The notes beneath the pieces are model-generated. The model was not told the origin of the DNA and made no database searches. It saw nothing but the letters and a program-made list of their open reading frames with translations. A program made the position numbers and the translations under genes. A stretch of DNA of 64,000 nt, from NCBI RefSeq assembly GCF_024343775.1, contig NZ_RJUF01000173.1:124001-188000 (forward strand), read 5' to 3'. Source of the DNA: Lacihabitans soyangensis. Lineage in GTDB: Bacteria; Bacteroidota; Bacteroidia; Cytophagales; Spirosomataceae. Positions within the stretch are counted from its first letter, which is position 1. Each line of letters begins with the position of its first letter. Below are positions 1 to 9,737 of this stretch, in pieces.

Positions 1-1
1 T

Positions 2-2107
2 TACCAAAACCAAGATGGTTTCTACAAAAACTCTGCTACTGGATATCAGCAGTATGATATACGTTTGAACCTAGATGCTAAGATTAACAAATATGTGGAT
101 ATCAACGTAGGCTTGTTGGGTAGAGAAGAAGCTAGAAATTATCCAACAAGAAGTGCGGGTGCAATTTTCAGAATGCAAATGAGAGGTAAGCCTCAACAAC
201 AAGCATTTTGGCCAAACGGATTGCCTGGGCCAGATATCGAAAACGGTGAGAATCCTGTAGTAATCACTACGGATCTTTCGGGATATGATAGACAAAAACA
301 AGACTATATCCAAACTAATGGATCAATTAACGTTAAAATTCCATGGATCGAAGGTCTTAAATGGACTGGAACAGCTGCAGTAGATAAGAGATTGGGAACA
401 AGAAAATTATGGCAAATTCCATGGACACTATACCAACAAGGTTCAGGTTTTGAGGCGGACGGAACAACACCAAAACTAGTTGCTAGTAAAAGAGGCCCGG
501 CTGAACCCAATTTGAATCAAAGCTATGATGATCAACTGAACATTCTTTTGGGAAGTGTATTCTCTTATGAAAAACAAATTGGTGTTCATGGCTTAACAGC
601 TTTGGCTGGTATGAACCGTGAAACCATCGATGGAAACAACTTCAGTGCATTTAGAAGGTACTTTATATCACCTGCATTAGATCAAATGTTTGCTGGTGGT
701 GATCTTGAAAGAACCAACAGTGGAGGTGGATTTGAAACAGCTCGTATCAACTATTTCGGTAGAATGGCCTACAACTACAAGGAAAAATACCTTGCTGAGT
801 TCCTTTGGAGATATGACGGTTCTGACAGATTCCCTGCCAAAAGTCGTTATGGTTTCTTCCCTGGATTTATGGCAGGCTGGGTAGTATCGGAAGAAAGTTT
901 CATGAAAAACCAAAATGTTTTCAGTTTCTTGAAATTGAGAGGATCATGGGGTCAATTGGGTAATGACCAAGTGAATTTACCTAATACCGGAAATGCCCTT
1001 ACATTTGTACCTGGTACACCAGCTACATACCAATATCTTTCTACTTATGGTTTCAGAAGCTATATCTTAGGAGATGCCGAGCAAAAAACATTGTTTGAAA
1101 CACGTCTTCCGAACGAAAACATCACTTGGGAGGTGGCATCAAATTCAAACGTAGGTTTAGAAGGCCAAATGATGAACGGAAAAGTATTCTTCGAAATGGA
1201 TTATTTCTCTAATTACCGTTCTAAAATTCTTTGGTTTAAAAATGCCTCAGTTCCTCAATCAACTGGTATCAGTTTACCTGCTCAAAATATTGGAGAGGTT
1301 TCAAACAGAGGTTTTGACTTTAACATTGGTTACAGAGGCGAAAAAGGTGATTTCAAATACAATTTCAGTGTAAACGGTGGTTATGCCAAGAACAGAATAG
1401 AATTCTGGGATGAGGCACCTGGTGCACCAGAATGGCAAAGAACGACAGGTAAGCCTATGAATACATTCCAAGCGTATTTGTACGATGGTGTATTCAAAGA
1501 TCAAGCAGATATAGATGCTAGAACTGTGGATTATTCAGCCATTGTGAAAACTTTGAGACCAGGAGATATGAAATATCAAGACTATAATGGTGATGGAAAA
1601 ATAACTCCTGACGACCAAGTAAGAACTGACAATACTACATTGCCTTTGTTCCAAGGTGGTATCAATTTGGGTGGTCAATACAAAAACTTTGATTTGACGA
1701 TCTTGATTCAAGGTGCTGCAGGTGCAAAACAATATGTATCTGCAGGTGAGATGGGTAATATTGGTAACTATTTGTTGGATATGTACGAAAACCGTTGGAC
1801 AATCGATAATCCATCAAGCGAACATCCTCGTATTGCCAACCGTTCTGACCAATACTATTCTAACGGAAATACCTATTGGTTGAGAAGCACAGATTATATC
1901 CGTTTGAAAAACTTCGAATTGGGTTATACTTTGCCTGAGGTTTTGACCAAAAAAATCGGATCAAGCATGGCCAGAGTTTACGTAAGTGGTATCAATGTAT
2001 TCACTTTAGACAAATTGAAGGTTTTTGACCCTGAGACTATTAGTACTACAGGACAGTACTATCCTCAGTCAAGAGTAATGAACATGGGCTTGAATATTAA
2101 ATTTTAA
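2..2107 (+). CDS. SusC/RagA family TonB-linked outer membrane protein (5' partial)
   Basis: The reading frame is open to the left edge of the window, so the gene begins upstream and the N-terminal signal, carboxypeptidase-like domain and plug are not visible. About 700 C-terminal residues are present, against roughly 1000 in the whole family. What is seen is a TonB-dependent receptor barrel: alternating aromatic strands, a calcium-like DYNGDGKITPDD loop near position 1578-1615, and a last strand ending in LNIKF, the usual aromatic C-terminus for outer membrane insertion. The next gene is the SusD partner, overlapping by one base (TAATG), so the two are translationally coupled. SusC proteins import oligosaccharides or peptides bound by SusD. 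The substrate cannot be read from the sequence. Confidence 0.93.
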   Translation, partial: YQNQDGFYKNSATGYQQYDIRLNLDAKINKYVDINVGLLGREEARNYPTRSAGAIFRMQMRGKPQQQAFWPNGLPGPDIENGENPVVITTDLSGYDRQKQDYIQTNGSINVKIPWIEGLKWTGTAAVDKRLGTRKLWQIPWTLYQQGSGFEADGTTPKLVASKRGPAEPNLNQSYDDQLNILLGSVFSYEKQIGVHGLTALAGMNRETIDGNNFSAFRRYFISPALDQMFAGGDLERTNSGGGFETARINYFGRMAYNYKEKYLAEFLWRYDGSDRFPAKSRYGFFPGFMAGWVVSEESFMKNQNVFSFLKLRGSWGQLGNDQVNLPNTGNALTFVPGTPATYQYLSTYGFRSYILGDAEQKTLFETRLPNENITWEVASNSNVGLEGQMMNGKVFFEMDYFSNYRSKILWFKNASVPQSTGISLPAQNIGEVSNRGFDFNIGYRGEKGDFKYNFSVNGGYAKNRIEFWDEAPGAPEWQRTTGKPMNTFQAYLYDGVFKDQADIDARTVDYSAIVKTLRPGDMKYQDYNGDGKITPDDQVRTDNTTLPLFQGGINLGGQYKNFDLTILIQGAAGAKQYVSAGEMGNIGNYLLDMYENRWTIDNPSSEHPRIANRSDQYYSNGNTYWLRSTDYIRLKNFELGYTLPEVLTKKIGSSMARVYVSGINVFTLDKLKVFDPETISTTGQYYPQSRVMNMGLNIKF

Positions 2108-3969
2108 TGAAAATGAAAATGTATAAAAAAATAATAATTTCACTCTTTACAGTTTCGTTTTTTGCCACTGGTTGCAACGATGACTTTGTAAATACAACTC
2201 CGCTCGACCAGCTTTCGCAAGAAGTGGTTTGGGGCGATGCTTCACTTGCAGAAGCTTTTGTTAGTGAGCTTTACGGTGGCCTTGGAGTAGGTGGTTTTAA
2301 TGAGCAAATGTTGGCCTCACTTACTGATGAAGCCATCTTTACCCACCCAGGTCGTAACATCACTACGCACACAGAGGGTAGAATAAACCCTGCCGATCCA
2401 GGTTGGATTAACGGAACACTATCTTGGGTTAACATGTACCAAAGAATCAGAGCCACTAACTTGGCATTGGAAAACTTGGCCGCACCAAAGTTTACAAATA
2501 CCAACAATATCGTTGATAGATTGATAGGAGAGTCGAAATTTATGAGAGCCTATTACTACCACCAGTTGTTGAGATATTATGGTGGCGTGCCGATTGTTGA
2601 CAAAGCATTTTCATTGAATGACTCAGACTTTTTGGGGGCTAGAAATACCTACGAAGAATGTGTGAATTTCATCATCAAAGATTTGGATGATGCGGCAACG
2701 AAATTGGATGGTAAGTCTTTGCAAAAAGGTAGAGCTACTAAAGCTGCAGCTTTGGCTCTTAAATCTAGGGTGTTGATTTATGCTGCAAGTGATATGGCTG
2801 ATATTCCTACTGCCAAAGCGAAATCAAAAGCATTGGCCTCTTACGCTACACCTCAATTGGTAGGTTATGTATCGGGTAGTCGTGCTGAGCGTTGGCAAAA
2901 AGCCAAAGCAGCCGCTAAAGCTGTTTTGGATCTTCCAGGCTTTGGATTCCAAACCAATCTTTCGGCACCAGTATCTGCTGAAACAGGTACTGCCAACTAT
3001 ATGAATCAGTCTCTTTCAATGAACGGTGGACAAGCTGAAATGATTTTCGGTAGATATTTTATCCCAACCAAAAACGAAGACGGCGGTAGAATTGGTTTAT
3101 TTAATGGACCAAACGGCTATAACAACTGGGCTGGTAACACACCAATTCAGGAGCTTGTAGACGACTACGAAATGATGGATGGAAGTAAATTCGACTGGTC
3201 AAAACCAGAGCATGCTTCTAATCCTTATGCCAACAGAGACCCTAGAATGAAGGCTACTATCATGTACGAAGGTTCGCCATGGAAACCACGCTCTGCATCT
3301 GCTGCACCATTGGATCCAGCAAACCAAATTCAAACAGGTGAGTATGAAGTAAATCCAGGAGGGGTTAAGAAAACTCACTTTGGATTGGATACCCGCAAAA
3401 GTAGCATAGAAGACTGGAACGGAAGTTACACTGGATACTACATGCGTAAGTTTACAAACCCAAGTCCAGCTATTGTAGACCAAAACTCTTGGCAACAAAT
3501 TCCTTGGCCATTCCTGAGATACACTGAAGCCATATTTAACTATGTGGAAGCTTGTATAGAATTGGGTGAAGAAACTGAGGCTAAGGCTTGGTTAAACAAA
3601 GTACGTTTCAGAGCGGGTATGCCAGCTATTACTGAAACCGGAACGGCACTTAGAGATCGCTATAGAAACGAGCGTAGAATAGAAATGGTATTCGAAGAGC
3701 AACGCTACCATGATGCTCGTCGTTGGATGATTCCGGCTCAAACATTGGGCCGTAAGGCAAGTATTATAAATGTAAAAGGCACACTAAAACCTGGAAAAAC
3801 GGTAGCCATTTACAAATATGATCCCGAAAACTACAATTATTCTTACACCGTAGGAAAAATTGACCCGGGTAAAGAGAACCGTAACTGGGACGATAAAATT
3901 TATTTCCTACCGATTCATCGCGATGAAATCAATAGGAACAACAAATTGATTCAAAACCCTGGTTATTAA
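2107..3969 (+). CDS. SusD/RagB family nutrient-binding outer membrane lipoprotein
   Basis: The protein has 620 residues with a lipoprotein signal ending FATGC (Cys23), followed by the acidic residues typical of surface lipoproteins in this phylum. The N-terminal SusD-like part carries the family run FMRAYYYHQLLRYYGGVPIV, and the C-terminal part has RNERRIEMVFEEQRYHDARRW, a RagB hallmark. It is the lid and binding partner of the SusC protein encoded just upstream; the start overlaps the susC stop by one base. Two further in-frame ATG codons lie within the first five codons, so the exact start is uncertain by a few residues. A strong terminator follows, closing the transcript. No glycoside hydrolase is in the same transcript. 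Confidence 0.95.
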   Translation: MKMKMYKKIIISLFTVSFFATGCNDDFVNTTPLDQLSQEVVWGDASLAEAFVSELYGGLGVGGFNEQMLASLTDEAIFTHPGRNITTHTEGRINPADPGWINGTLSWVNMYQRIRATNLALENLAAPKFTNTNNIVDRLIGESKFMRAYYYHQLLRYYGGVPIVDKAFSLNDSDFLGARNTYEECVNFIIKDLDDAATKLDGKSLQKGRATKAAALALKSRVLIYAASDMADIPTAKAKSKALASYATPQLVGYVSGSRAERWQKAKAAAKAVLDLPGFGFQTNLSAPVSAETGTANYMNQSLSMNGGQAEMIFGRYFIPTKNEDGGRIGLFNGPNGYNNWAGNTPIQELVDDYEMMDGSKFDWSKPEHASNPYANRDPRMKATIMYEGSPWKPRSASAAPLDPANQIQTGEYEVNPGGVKKTHFGLDTRKSSIEDWNGSYTGYYMRKFTNPSPAIVDQNSWQQIPWPFLRYTEAIFNYVEACIELGEETEAKAWLNKVRFRAGMPAITETGTALRDRYRNERRIEMVFEEQRYHDARRWMIPAQTLGRKASIINVKGTLKPGKTVAIYKYDPENYNYSYTVGKIDPGKENRNWDDKIYFLPIHRDEINRNNKLIQNPGY

Positions 3970-3998
3970 TTTTTATTCAATCACTTGATGGAAACGGA

Positions 3999-4030
3999 AA
4001 ACTATCCCTATTTTTGGGATAGTTTTTTTT
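3999..4030 (+). terminator. Rho-independent terminator after susC-susD
   Basis: A 10-bp stem (AAACTATCCC at 3999-4008 with GGGATAGTTT at 4016-4025) encloses a 7-base loop and runs into eight or more T residues. It lies 30 bases after the susD stop and ends the susCD transcript. Confidence 0.9.
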
Positions 4031-4247
4031 TGAAAAGAACCGTAAAACTAAATCTTGATGGAATAGCATTTAACCGGATATTAGAACTCAGACTTCGTTC
4101 AAAAAATCGTACGCAAAAGACTTTGAGGAGAAGCTTTACAACAAAGGAGACAGAGGAATTTCACAAAGTTCCACAGAGCAATTCACTAAAAAAACTACAT
4201 AATATTGATATTCAATAATTTAACCCCTTGTATTTGACCAATTAACC

Positions 4248-7200
4248 ATGACCTTAAAATTCTTAAAATATACTTCAATAGTTATCATTTGTACATTGGC
4301 CTCATGTAAAAAAGATGGTGACGACCGTTCTGAACTCGAAGGTTCTCCCCTATTTACTTTATTGAGCAATGAGCAAACTAACCTGAGTTTCCAAAACAAC
4401 TTAGAAGAAGGCCCGAATACTAACATCTTGATGTACGAGTACTTCTACAATGGAGCGGGAGTAAGTACTGCAGATTATAACAATGACGGGTTGCTGGATG
4501 TATATTTTGTATCGAACATGGGTGAGAATAAACTGTATCTCAACCGTGGAAAAATGCGTTTTGAGGATTACACCGTGGAATCAGGTGCCGGTGGAAGACC
4601 CGGACCTTGGAAAACGGGTGTTACTTCAGTCGATATTAATGCTGATGGCAAAATGGACATTTACTTGAGTTATTCAGGTAGTTTACCGGTCGAAAAACGA
4701 GTTAATCAATTGTTCATCAACAAAGGAAATGATGCCTCAGGAACGCCACTTTTTGAAGAGAAAGCGGCAGAATATGGCCTAGATCATGCTGGATACTGTA
4801 ACCAAGCCTACTTTTTTGACTATGACAAAGACGGAGATTTGGATGCTTTAATGCTCAACCACAATCCTAAAAACTTACCGCTATTGAATGAAACAGGAAC
4901 TGCGGCCATGCTGAAAATAGACAGCCCACAAATGGGCTTAAGGTTGTATAAAAACAATGGTGGCAAATTTCAAGATCAAACTCAAGCAGCCAAAATTAGT
5001 GGCTCTGAACTCAGTTATGGCCTTGGCTTAGGCATTTCAGACCTCAACAACGACGGATGGCCAGATTTTTATGTTTCTAACGACTACTCGGTACCTGATT
5101 ACCTCTACATCAACAACAAAAACGGTACTTTCACCAATCAGCTATCCACTTCCATGGGCCATACGAGCCAGTTTTCTATGGGAAATGATATTGCGGACAT
5201 CAACAACGATGGCCACAATGACATTTTCACGCTCGACATGTTGCCTGAAGACAATGCCCGTCAGAAATTGCTTTTGGCACCTGATAATTTCGCCAAATTT
5301 GAGCAAAACGTCCGTAGCGGTTTCTATTACCAATACATGCGAAACATGCTGCACCTCAACAACGGAAACGGCACTTTCTCCGAAATTGGACAATTGGCAG
5401 GTGTATCGAATACCGACTGGTCGTGGTCGGCACTTTTGGCCGATTATGACAACGACGGTTGGAAAGATCTGTTTGTGAGCAATGGCTACTTGAGAGACTA
5501 CACCAACCTCGATTTCATCAAATACATGGAAAACTACGTGGCCATGAAAGGCCGTTTGCAGCGTGAGGATGTTTTAGAAATCATCAAACAAATGCCTGCC
5601 TCCAATGTATCCAACTATATTTTCAAGAACAAGGGCGATTTGACCTTTAAAAATGAAACCAAAAACTGGGGATTAGAACGAGCATCTAACTCTAACGGCT
5701 CAGTTTATGCCGATTTTGATAACGACGGCGATTTAGATTTGCTCATCAACAACATCAACCAACCCGTATTTTTATACCAAAACGAAGCCAATAACACTGC
5801 TAACTACCTCAAAGTTAACTTAAAAGGAAGTCAGCAAAATACTTTGGGTATTGGAGCCACCGTTCAGGTTTTCGAAAAAGGAAAAGTACAACAAAGCGAA
5901 CAATATTTAAGTCGTGGCTATTTGTCTTCCGTTTCTCCAATGCTGCATTTTGGTTTGGGAAAATCCGTTGAAGTTGATTCTATCATTGTGACGTGGAACA
6001 GTGGTTTTTCTGAGAAAATAGGCAAAACCAAAGCCAACCAAACGGTGACTTTTAATGAGGAAAACGCCAAATTAAAACTCAACAGAAATGCTAAAACTCC
6101 AAGTCCAATTTTTAAAGAAGAGAGTTCAGGGATTGACTTTGTTCATCAAATAGAAAACGTTAATGACTTTGAGCGTCAATTACTTCTGCCGAGTCAACTT
6201 TCCTACTCAGGCCCATGCATGACCAAAGGCGATCTGAATGCCGATGGATTAGAAGACATTGCAATCGGGGGTGGTAAAAATCAGGCTACAGTCGTTTATT
6301 TTCAACAAAAAGGTGGGAAATTCCAGAAACAAAACATTGCAGTTTTTGAGAAAGATAAAGCATTCACCGATGCTGATATTGTGATTTTTGACGCCAATAA
6401 TGATAAGAAGAATGATATTGCGATTGTAAGCGATGGTTACCATCAATTGGCCGAAAATGATAGTTTGTTGCAAGACCGATTGTATCTCAATCAAGGAAAT
6501 AACTCTTTCACTCGTTCTGCTTTTCCGAAATTGGCGGGAAGCAAATCTTGCGTAAAAGTGAACGACATCAACAAGGATGGCTTTATGGATTTGTTTGTGG
6601 GTACGCATTTCACGCCTGGCAAATACCCGCAAAGTCCGGGGAGTTATTTGCTTATTAATAACAAAAAGGGTGGATTTACGGACCAAACCAAAGCTTACAG
6701 TCCAGAATTGGCCAATATCGGTATGGTTACAGATGCAGTCTGGGTGGATTTGAATGCTGACAAAACCAACGAACTAGTCATTGTTGGCGAGTTTGTACCG
6801 CTTACTGTACTCCAGTTAAAAGGCAAGACTTTTGAAAATACCACGGAAGATTATTTCGACCAAAAATATACTGGTTGGTGGAACAAAATAGCCATTGGAG
6901 ATTTTAACCAAGACCAAAAACCAGATATTTTAATAGGTAACATTGGCCTCAATACGCAGTTTGGAGCCACCAAAGACCAACCTGTAGAAATGTATGCCAA
7001 AGATTTCGACAAAAACGGTTCTGTTGACCCCATTTTGTGCTATTACATTCAAGGCAAAAGCTACCCTTTTGTAACCCGAGACGAATTGCTCAATCAATTG
7101 CCTTACCTCAAGCCCAACTACACCAATTATGAGAGTTTTTCGAAGGTAATTATGACCGAAATATTCAAAAATGACGAACTCAATGATGCCCAACATTTGG

Positions 7201-7562
7201 AAGCCAACCACATGGCCACTACCCTATTTTTGAGTGGAAAGGATGGCAAATACCAAATGGGCAGCCTACCGATACAAGCCCAATACTCGTCGGTAAATAG
7301 CATATCCATAATAGATTATAACCAAGACGGCCACCAAGACTTGCTACTGACTGGCAACAACAGCTATGCCAAACTCCGCCTTGGAAAATTCGATGCCAAC
7401 TACGGCACCCTACTCCAAGGCAACGGCAAAGGCGGTTTCACCTACATTCCTCAGACGCTTTCAGGCCTTAAAATTTGGGGTGATGTGTGGAGTTCTTTGG
7501 TGATTGATAACAAGGTTTTATTTGGGGTGAATGGTGGGAAGGTACTGGGGGTTGGGTGGTGA
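4248..7562 (+). CDS. VCBS/FG-GAP repeat lipoprotein with ASPIC/UnbV domain (CRTAC1-like)
   Basis: The protein has 1104 residues and a lipoprotein signal ending LASC (about Cys20). It is built from FG-GAP/VCBS beta-propeller repeats with calcium-type loops such as DYNNDGLLDVYF, DINADGKMDIY and DFDNDGDLDLL. An ASPIC/UnbV domain lies at about residues 519-600 (IGATV..., LHFGLGK..., VTWNSG). A second propeller half follows (about 640-1100). Proteins of this kind often lie next to SusCD pairs in Cytophagales and are presumed surface-exposed binding proteins; the ligand is unknown. A terminator separates it from susD, so it is probably transcribed on its own. Confidence is high for the family and low for the function. 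Confidence 0.9.
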   Translation: MTLKFLKYTSIVIICTLASCKKDGDDRSELEGSPLFTLLSNEQTNLSFQNNLEEGPNTNILMYEYFYNGAGVSTADYNNDGLLDVYFVSNMGENKLYLNRGKMRFEDYTVESGAGGRPGPWKTGVTSVDINADGKMDIYLSYSGSLPVEKRVNQLFINKGNDASGTPLFEEKAAEYGLDHAGYCNQAYFFDYDKDGDLDALMLNHNPKNLPLLNETGTAAMLKIDSPQMGLRLYKNNGGKFQDQTQAAKISGSELSYGLGLGISDLNNDGWPDFYVSNDYSVPDYLYINNKNGTFTNQLSTSMGHTSQFSMGNDIADINNDGHNDIFTLDMLPEDNARQKLLLAPDNFAKFEQNVRSGFYYQYMRNMLHLNNGNGTFSEIGQLAGVSNTDWSWSALLADYDNDGWKDLFVSNGYLRDYTNLDFIKYMENYVAMKGRLQREDVLEIIKQMPASNVSNYIFKNKGDLTFKNETKNWGLERASNSNGSVYADFDNDGDLDLLINNINQPVFLYQNEANNTANYLKVNLKGSQQNTLGIGATVQVFEKGKVQQSEQYLSRGYLSSVSPMLHFGLGKSVEVDSIIVTWNSGFSEKIGKTKANQTVTFNEENAKLKLNRNAKTPSPIFKEESSGIDFVHQIENVNDFERQLLLPSQLSYSGPCMTKGDLNADGLEDIAIGGGKNQATVVYFQQKGGKFQKQNIAVFEKDKAFTDADIVIFDANNDKKNDIAIVSDGYHQLAENDSLLQDRLYLNQGNNSFTRSAFPKLAGSKSCVKVNDINKDGFMDLFVGTHFTPGKYPQSPGSYLLINNKKGGFTDQTKAYSPELANIGMVTDAVWVDLNADKTNELVIVGEFVPLTVLQLKGKTFENTTEDYFDQKYTGWWNKIAIGDFNQDQKPDILIGNIGLNTQFGATKDQPVEMYAKDFDKNGSVDPILCYYIQGKSYPFVTRDELLNQLPYLKPNYTNYESFSKVIMTEIFKNDELNDAQHLEANHMATTLFLSGKDGKYQMGSLPIQAQYSSVNSISIIDYNQDGHQDLLLTGNNSYAKLRLGKFDANYGTLLQGNGKGGFTYIPQTLSGLKIWGDVWSSLVIDNKVLFGVNGGKVLGVGW

Positions 7563-7740
7563 GTTTTACCAACCAAAGAGTACCTCCGAGTTTTGCACGG
7601 AGTTATCACAGCGTTTTTACTAAACTCACCTAATAAAACCCTTCGCGTCTTACCGTCTTTGCGGTAATAAAATGTGACATTCTCCTAAATATGAAATCGG
7701 AATACTTTTTTTAACTAATTTCATCCAAAAATAATCACCC
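7563..7740. other. Intergenic region with two small hairpins
   Basis: Two short inverted repeats are present: CTCCG (7584-7588) with CGGAG (7598-7602), and TTACCG (7650-7655) with CGGTAA (7662-7667). Neither is followed by a good T run, so they are weak terminator candidates. No gene is visible here. Confidence 0.35.
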
Positions 7741-9420
7741 ATGAGATTAACCCTACTTGCCCTATCCTTACTTATAACCGCTATTTCCTGCCAAAAAAGC
7801 CCGAAATACGATACGATTATCAGAAATGGAATGGTGTACGATGGAAACGGAAAAGCACCTTTTAAGGCCGATATTGGTATCAAAAACGATACGATAGCGT
7901 TTATTGGGGATTTGTCGGGCGAGACAGCTAGTCTAAAAACCATTGACGCCAATGGCATGGCGGTGGCTCCGGGTTTCGTAAATATGCTCAGTTGGGCTAC
8001 CGAGAGCTTAATTCAGGATGGCCGTTCAATGAGTGACATCATGCAAGGTGTTACGCTAGAAGTCATGGGCGAGGGCGATTCTATGGGTCCTTTGACAGAT
8101 TCTATTAAAGTTTATGCCCAAAAATCTCAAGGTGATATAAAATACGACATCACTTGGAAAACCTTAGGTGGTTACCTGGATTTTCTCGAAAAACGAGGAG
8201 TTTCTACCAACGTTGCTTCATTTGTAGGTGCCTCCACCGTGAGGGCCATGGAGCTGGGCTACGCCAATCACAAACCAACCGCTGAGGAATTGGAACGAAT
8301 GAAAGAACACGTAGAAACTGCCATGAAGGAGGGTGCCATGGGCTTGGCCTCGGCATTGATTTATACGCCAGGCACTTATGCAGAAACACAAGAATTGATA
8401 GAACTCTCTAAAGTGGTGTCCCAATATGAAGGTATGTACATTTCGCATCTGAGAAGCGAGGGCAATCAGCTTGAAAAAGCTGTTGATGAACTCATTAGCA
8501 TTGCCAAAGCGGCCAATATCCATGCCGAAATTTATCACTTAAAAGCTGGCGGAAAGACCAATTGGCATAAAATAGACAAGGTAATCGCCAAAATAGACAG
8601 TGCCAGAAAAGCAGGATTAAACATCACTACCGACATGTACAACTACATAGCTGGAGCAACAGGACTCGATGCCGCCATGCCACCGTGGGTACAAGAGGGC
8701 GGTTTTGACCAATGGAGCAAGCGACTACAATCGCCCGCCACAAGGCAAAAAGTGGCCAAAGAAATGAGTACGCCCCAAGGAAATTGGGAAAATCTATGTT
8801 TGGCAGCAGGTCCTGACAAAACACTTTTGATAGGATTTAAAACCGATTCACTTCGGAAATACATCGGCAAAACACTGTCCGAAGTGGCCGCTATGAAAAA
8901 GAAAACCTGGCAAGAAACAACCATGGAATTGGTAGTTTCTGATGGTTCGAGGGTGGATGTGGTGTATTTTTTGATGAGCGAAGAGAATGTAAAAAAGCAA
9001 ATCAAGTTGGCGTACATGAGTTTTTGTTCAGATGCCGGTTCGATGGCCCCTGAAGGTGTATTTCTGAAAGCAAGCCAACACCCGAGGGCTTACGGAAACT
9101 TCGCACGTTTACTCGGAAAATATGTGCGAGACGAAAAAGTTATCAGTCTAGAAGAAGCCATCAGAAAGCTGACATCGCTCCCATGCGATAATCTCAAAAT
9201 CAGGAAGCGAGGTCGTTTGGTTGTTGGAAATTTTGCCGATATTGTAATCTTTGACCCAATGAAAATGCAAGACAAGGCCACTTTTGAGAAACCCCATCAA
9301 CTTTCAGAAGGAATGATTCATGTTTTTGTCAATGGAACTCAAGTTGTAAAAAATGGCGAACATACGAATAAGAAGCCAGGTAAATTTGTCAAAGGGCCAG
9401 GGTGGAAAGAGAAAGTTTAA
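7741..9420 (+). CDS. D-aminoacylase-like amidohydrolase lipoprotein lacking the HxH motif
   Basis: The protein has 559 residues with a lipoprotein signal (lipobox AISC, Cys17). The fold matches N-acyl-D-amino-acid deacylases: an N-terminal RNGMVYDGNG strand, GVTLEVMGEG, SHLRSEG (His236), IYHLKAGG (His266), SDAGSMAPEG (Asp431), and a C-terminal KRGRLVVGNFADIVIFDP segment. The usual HxH after PGF is replaced by PGFVNMLSWA (Leu83 and Trp85 where the histidines should be), and the bridging cysteine of GNCG is replaced in MGEGDSMG. I believe this is a recurring subfamily rather than a damaged gene, because the frame is intact and the rest is well conserved; that is recollection, not a search. It may keep one metal site or hydrolyse a different substrate. 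It follows the VCBS gene after 178 bases. Confidence 0.85.
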   Translation: MRLTLLALSLLITAISCQKSPKYDTIIRNGMVYDGNGKAPFKADIGIKNDTIAFIGDLSGETASLKTIDANGMAVAPGFVNMLSWATESLIQDGRSMSDIMQGVTLEVMGEGDSMGPLTDSIKVYAQKSQGDIKYDITWKTLGGYLDFLEKRGVSTNVASFVGASTVRAMELGYANHKPTAEELERMKEHVETAMKEGAMGLASALIYTPGTYAETQELIELSKVVSQYEGMYISHLRSEGNQLEKAVDELISIAKAANIHAEIYHLKAGGKTNWHKIDKVIAKIDSARKAGLNITTDMYNYIAGATGLDAAMPPWVQEGGFDQWSKRLQSPATRQKVAKEMSTPQGNWENLCLAAGPDKTLLIGFKTDSLRKYIGKTLSEVAAMKKKTWQETTMELVVSDGSRVDVVYFLMSEENVKKQIKLAYMSFCSDAGSMAPEGVFLKASQHPRAYGNFARLLGKYVRDEKVISLEEAIRKLTSLPCDNLKIRKRGRLVVGNFADIVIFDPMKMQDKATFEKPHQLSEGMIHVFVNGTQVVKNGEHTNKKPGKFVKGPGWKEKV

Positions 9421-9737
9421 ATATCAGTATATCTCATTAATTATCAATAACTTATAGTTATTAAATTATTCCACAAAGGTTCACAAAGGTTGCACTAAGC
9501 TATGCATGCATAATTAAAAGTTATATCGTTATTTTTGAAAGGAACTATGTGACTTTGTGCAACTTTGTGCCTTTTCTCTGTGAAACTTTGTGTAACAATT
9601 AGATAACGGAAAACACAAATAAAAAACTTCTCAACTTACATTTCAACCAAAAAACCTCATAAAACTCCTTTTAAAAAAATCAAAAATTAACACTTGAATT
9701 TTTCTTGATATTTGCCTAATAATTAAGTCAATAGGGC
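9421..9737. repeat. Intergenic inverted repeat of CACAAAG type
   Basis: This 317-base gap contains no gene. A left arm at about 9469-9503 (CCACAAAGGTTCACAAAGG, TTGCACTAAGC) is imperfectly complementary to a right arm at about 9543-9597 (CTTTGTGCAACTTTGTGCC, GTGAAACTTTGTG). A related fragment, TTTCACAAAGTTCCACAGAG, lies at 4160-4179 in front of the VCBS gene, suggesting a dispersed degenerate intergenic repeat. Confidence 0.5.

Noticed and set aside
1-100. A complete susC starting at the TTG at position 65
   Set aside because: The frame is open to the window edge and the family has about 300 more N-terminal residues; the gene is cut by the edge, not short.
3985-4218. A 77-codon plus-strand frame between susD and the VCBS gene
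   Set aside because: It runs through the terminator hairpin and T run and has low-complexity, unlikely protein composition.
5071-5478. A 135-codon plus-strand frame in another register of the VCBS gene
   Set aside because: It is a by-product of the Asn/Asp-rich repeats of the real gene; its Thr-rich content shows no domain.
6249-6686. A 145-codon minus-strand frame opposite the VCBS gene
   Set aside because: It lies wholly opposite a well-supported gene with clear repeats and has no recognisable protein features of its own.
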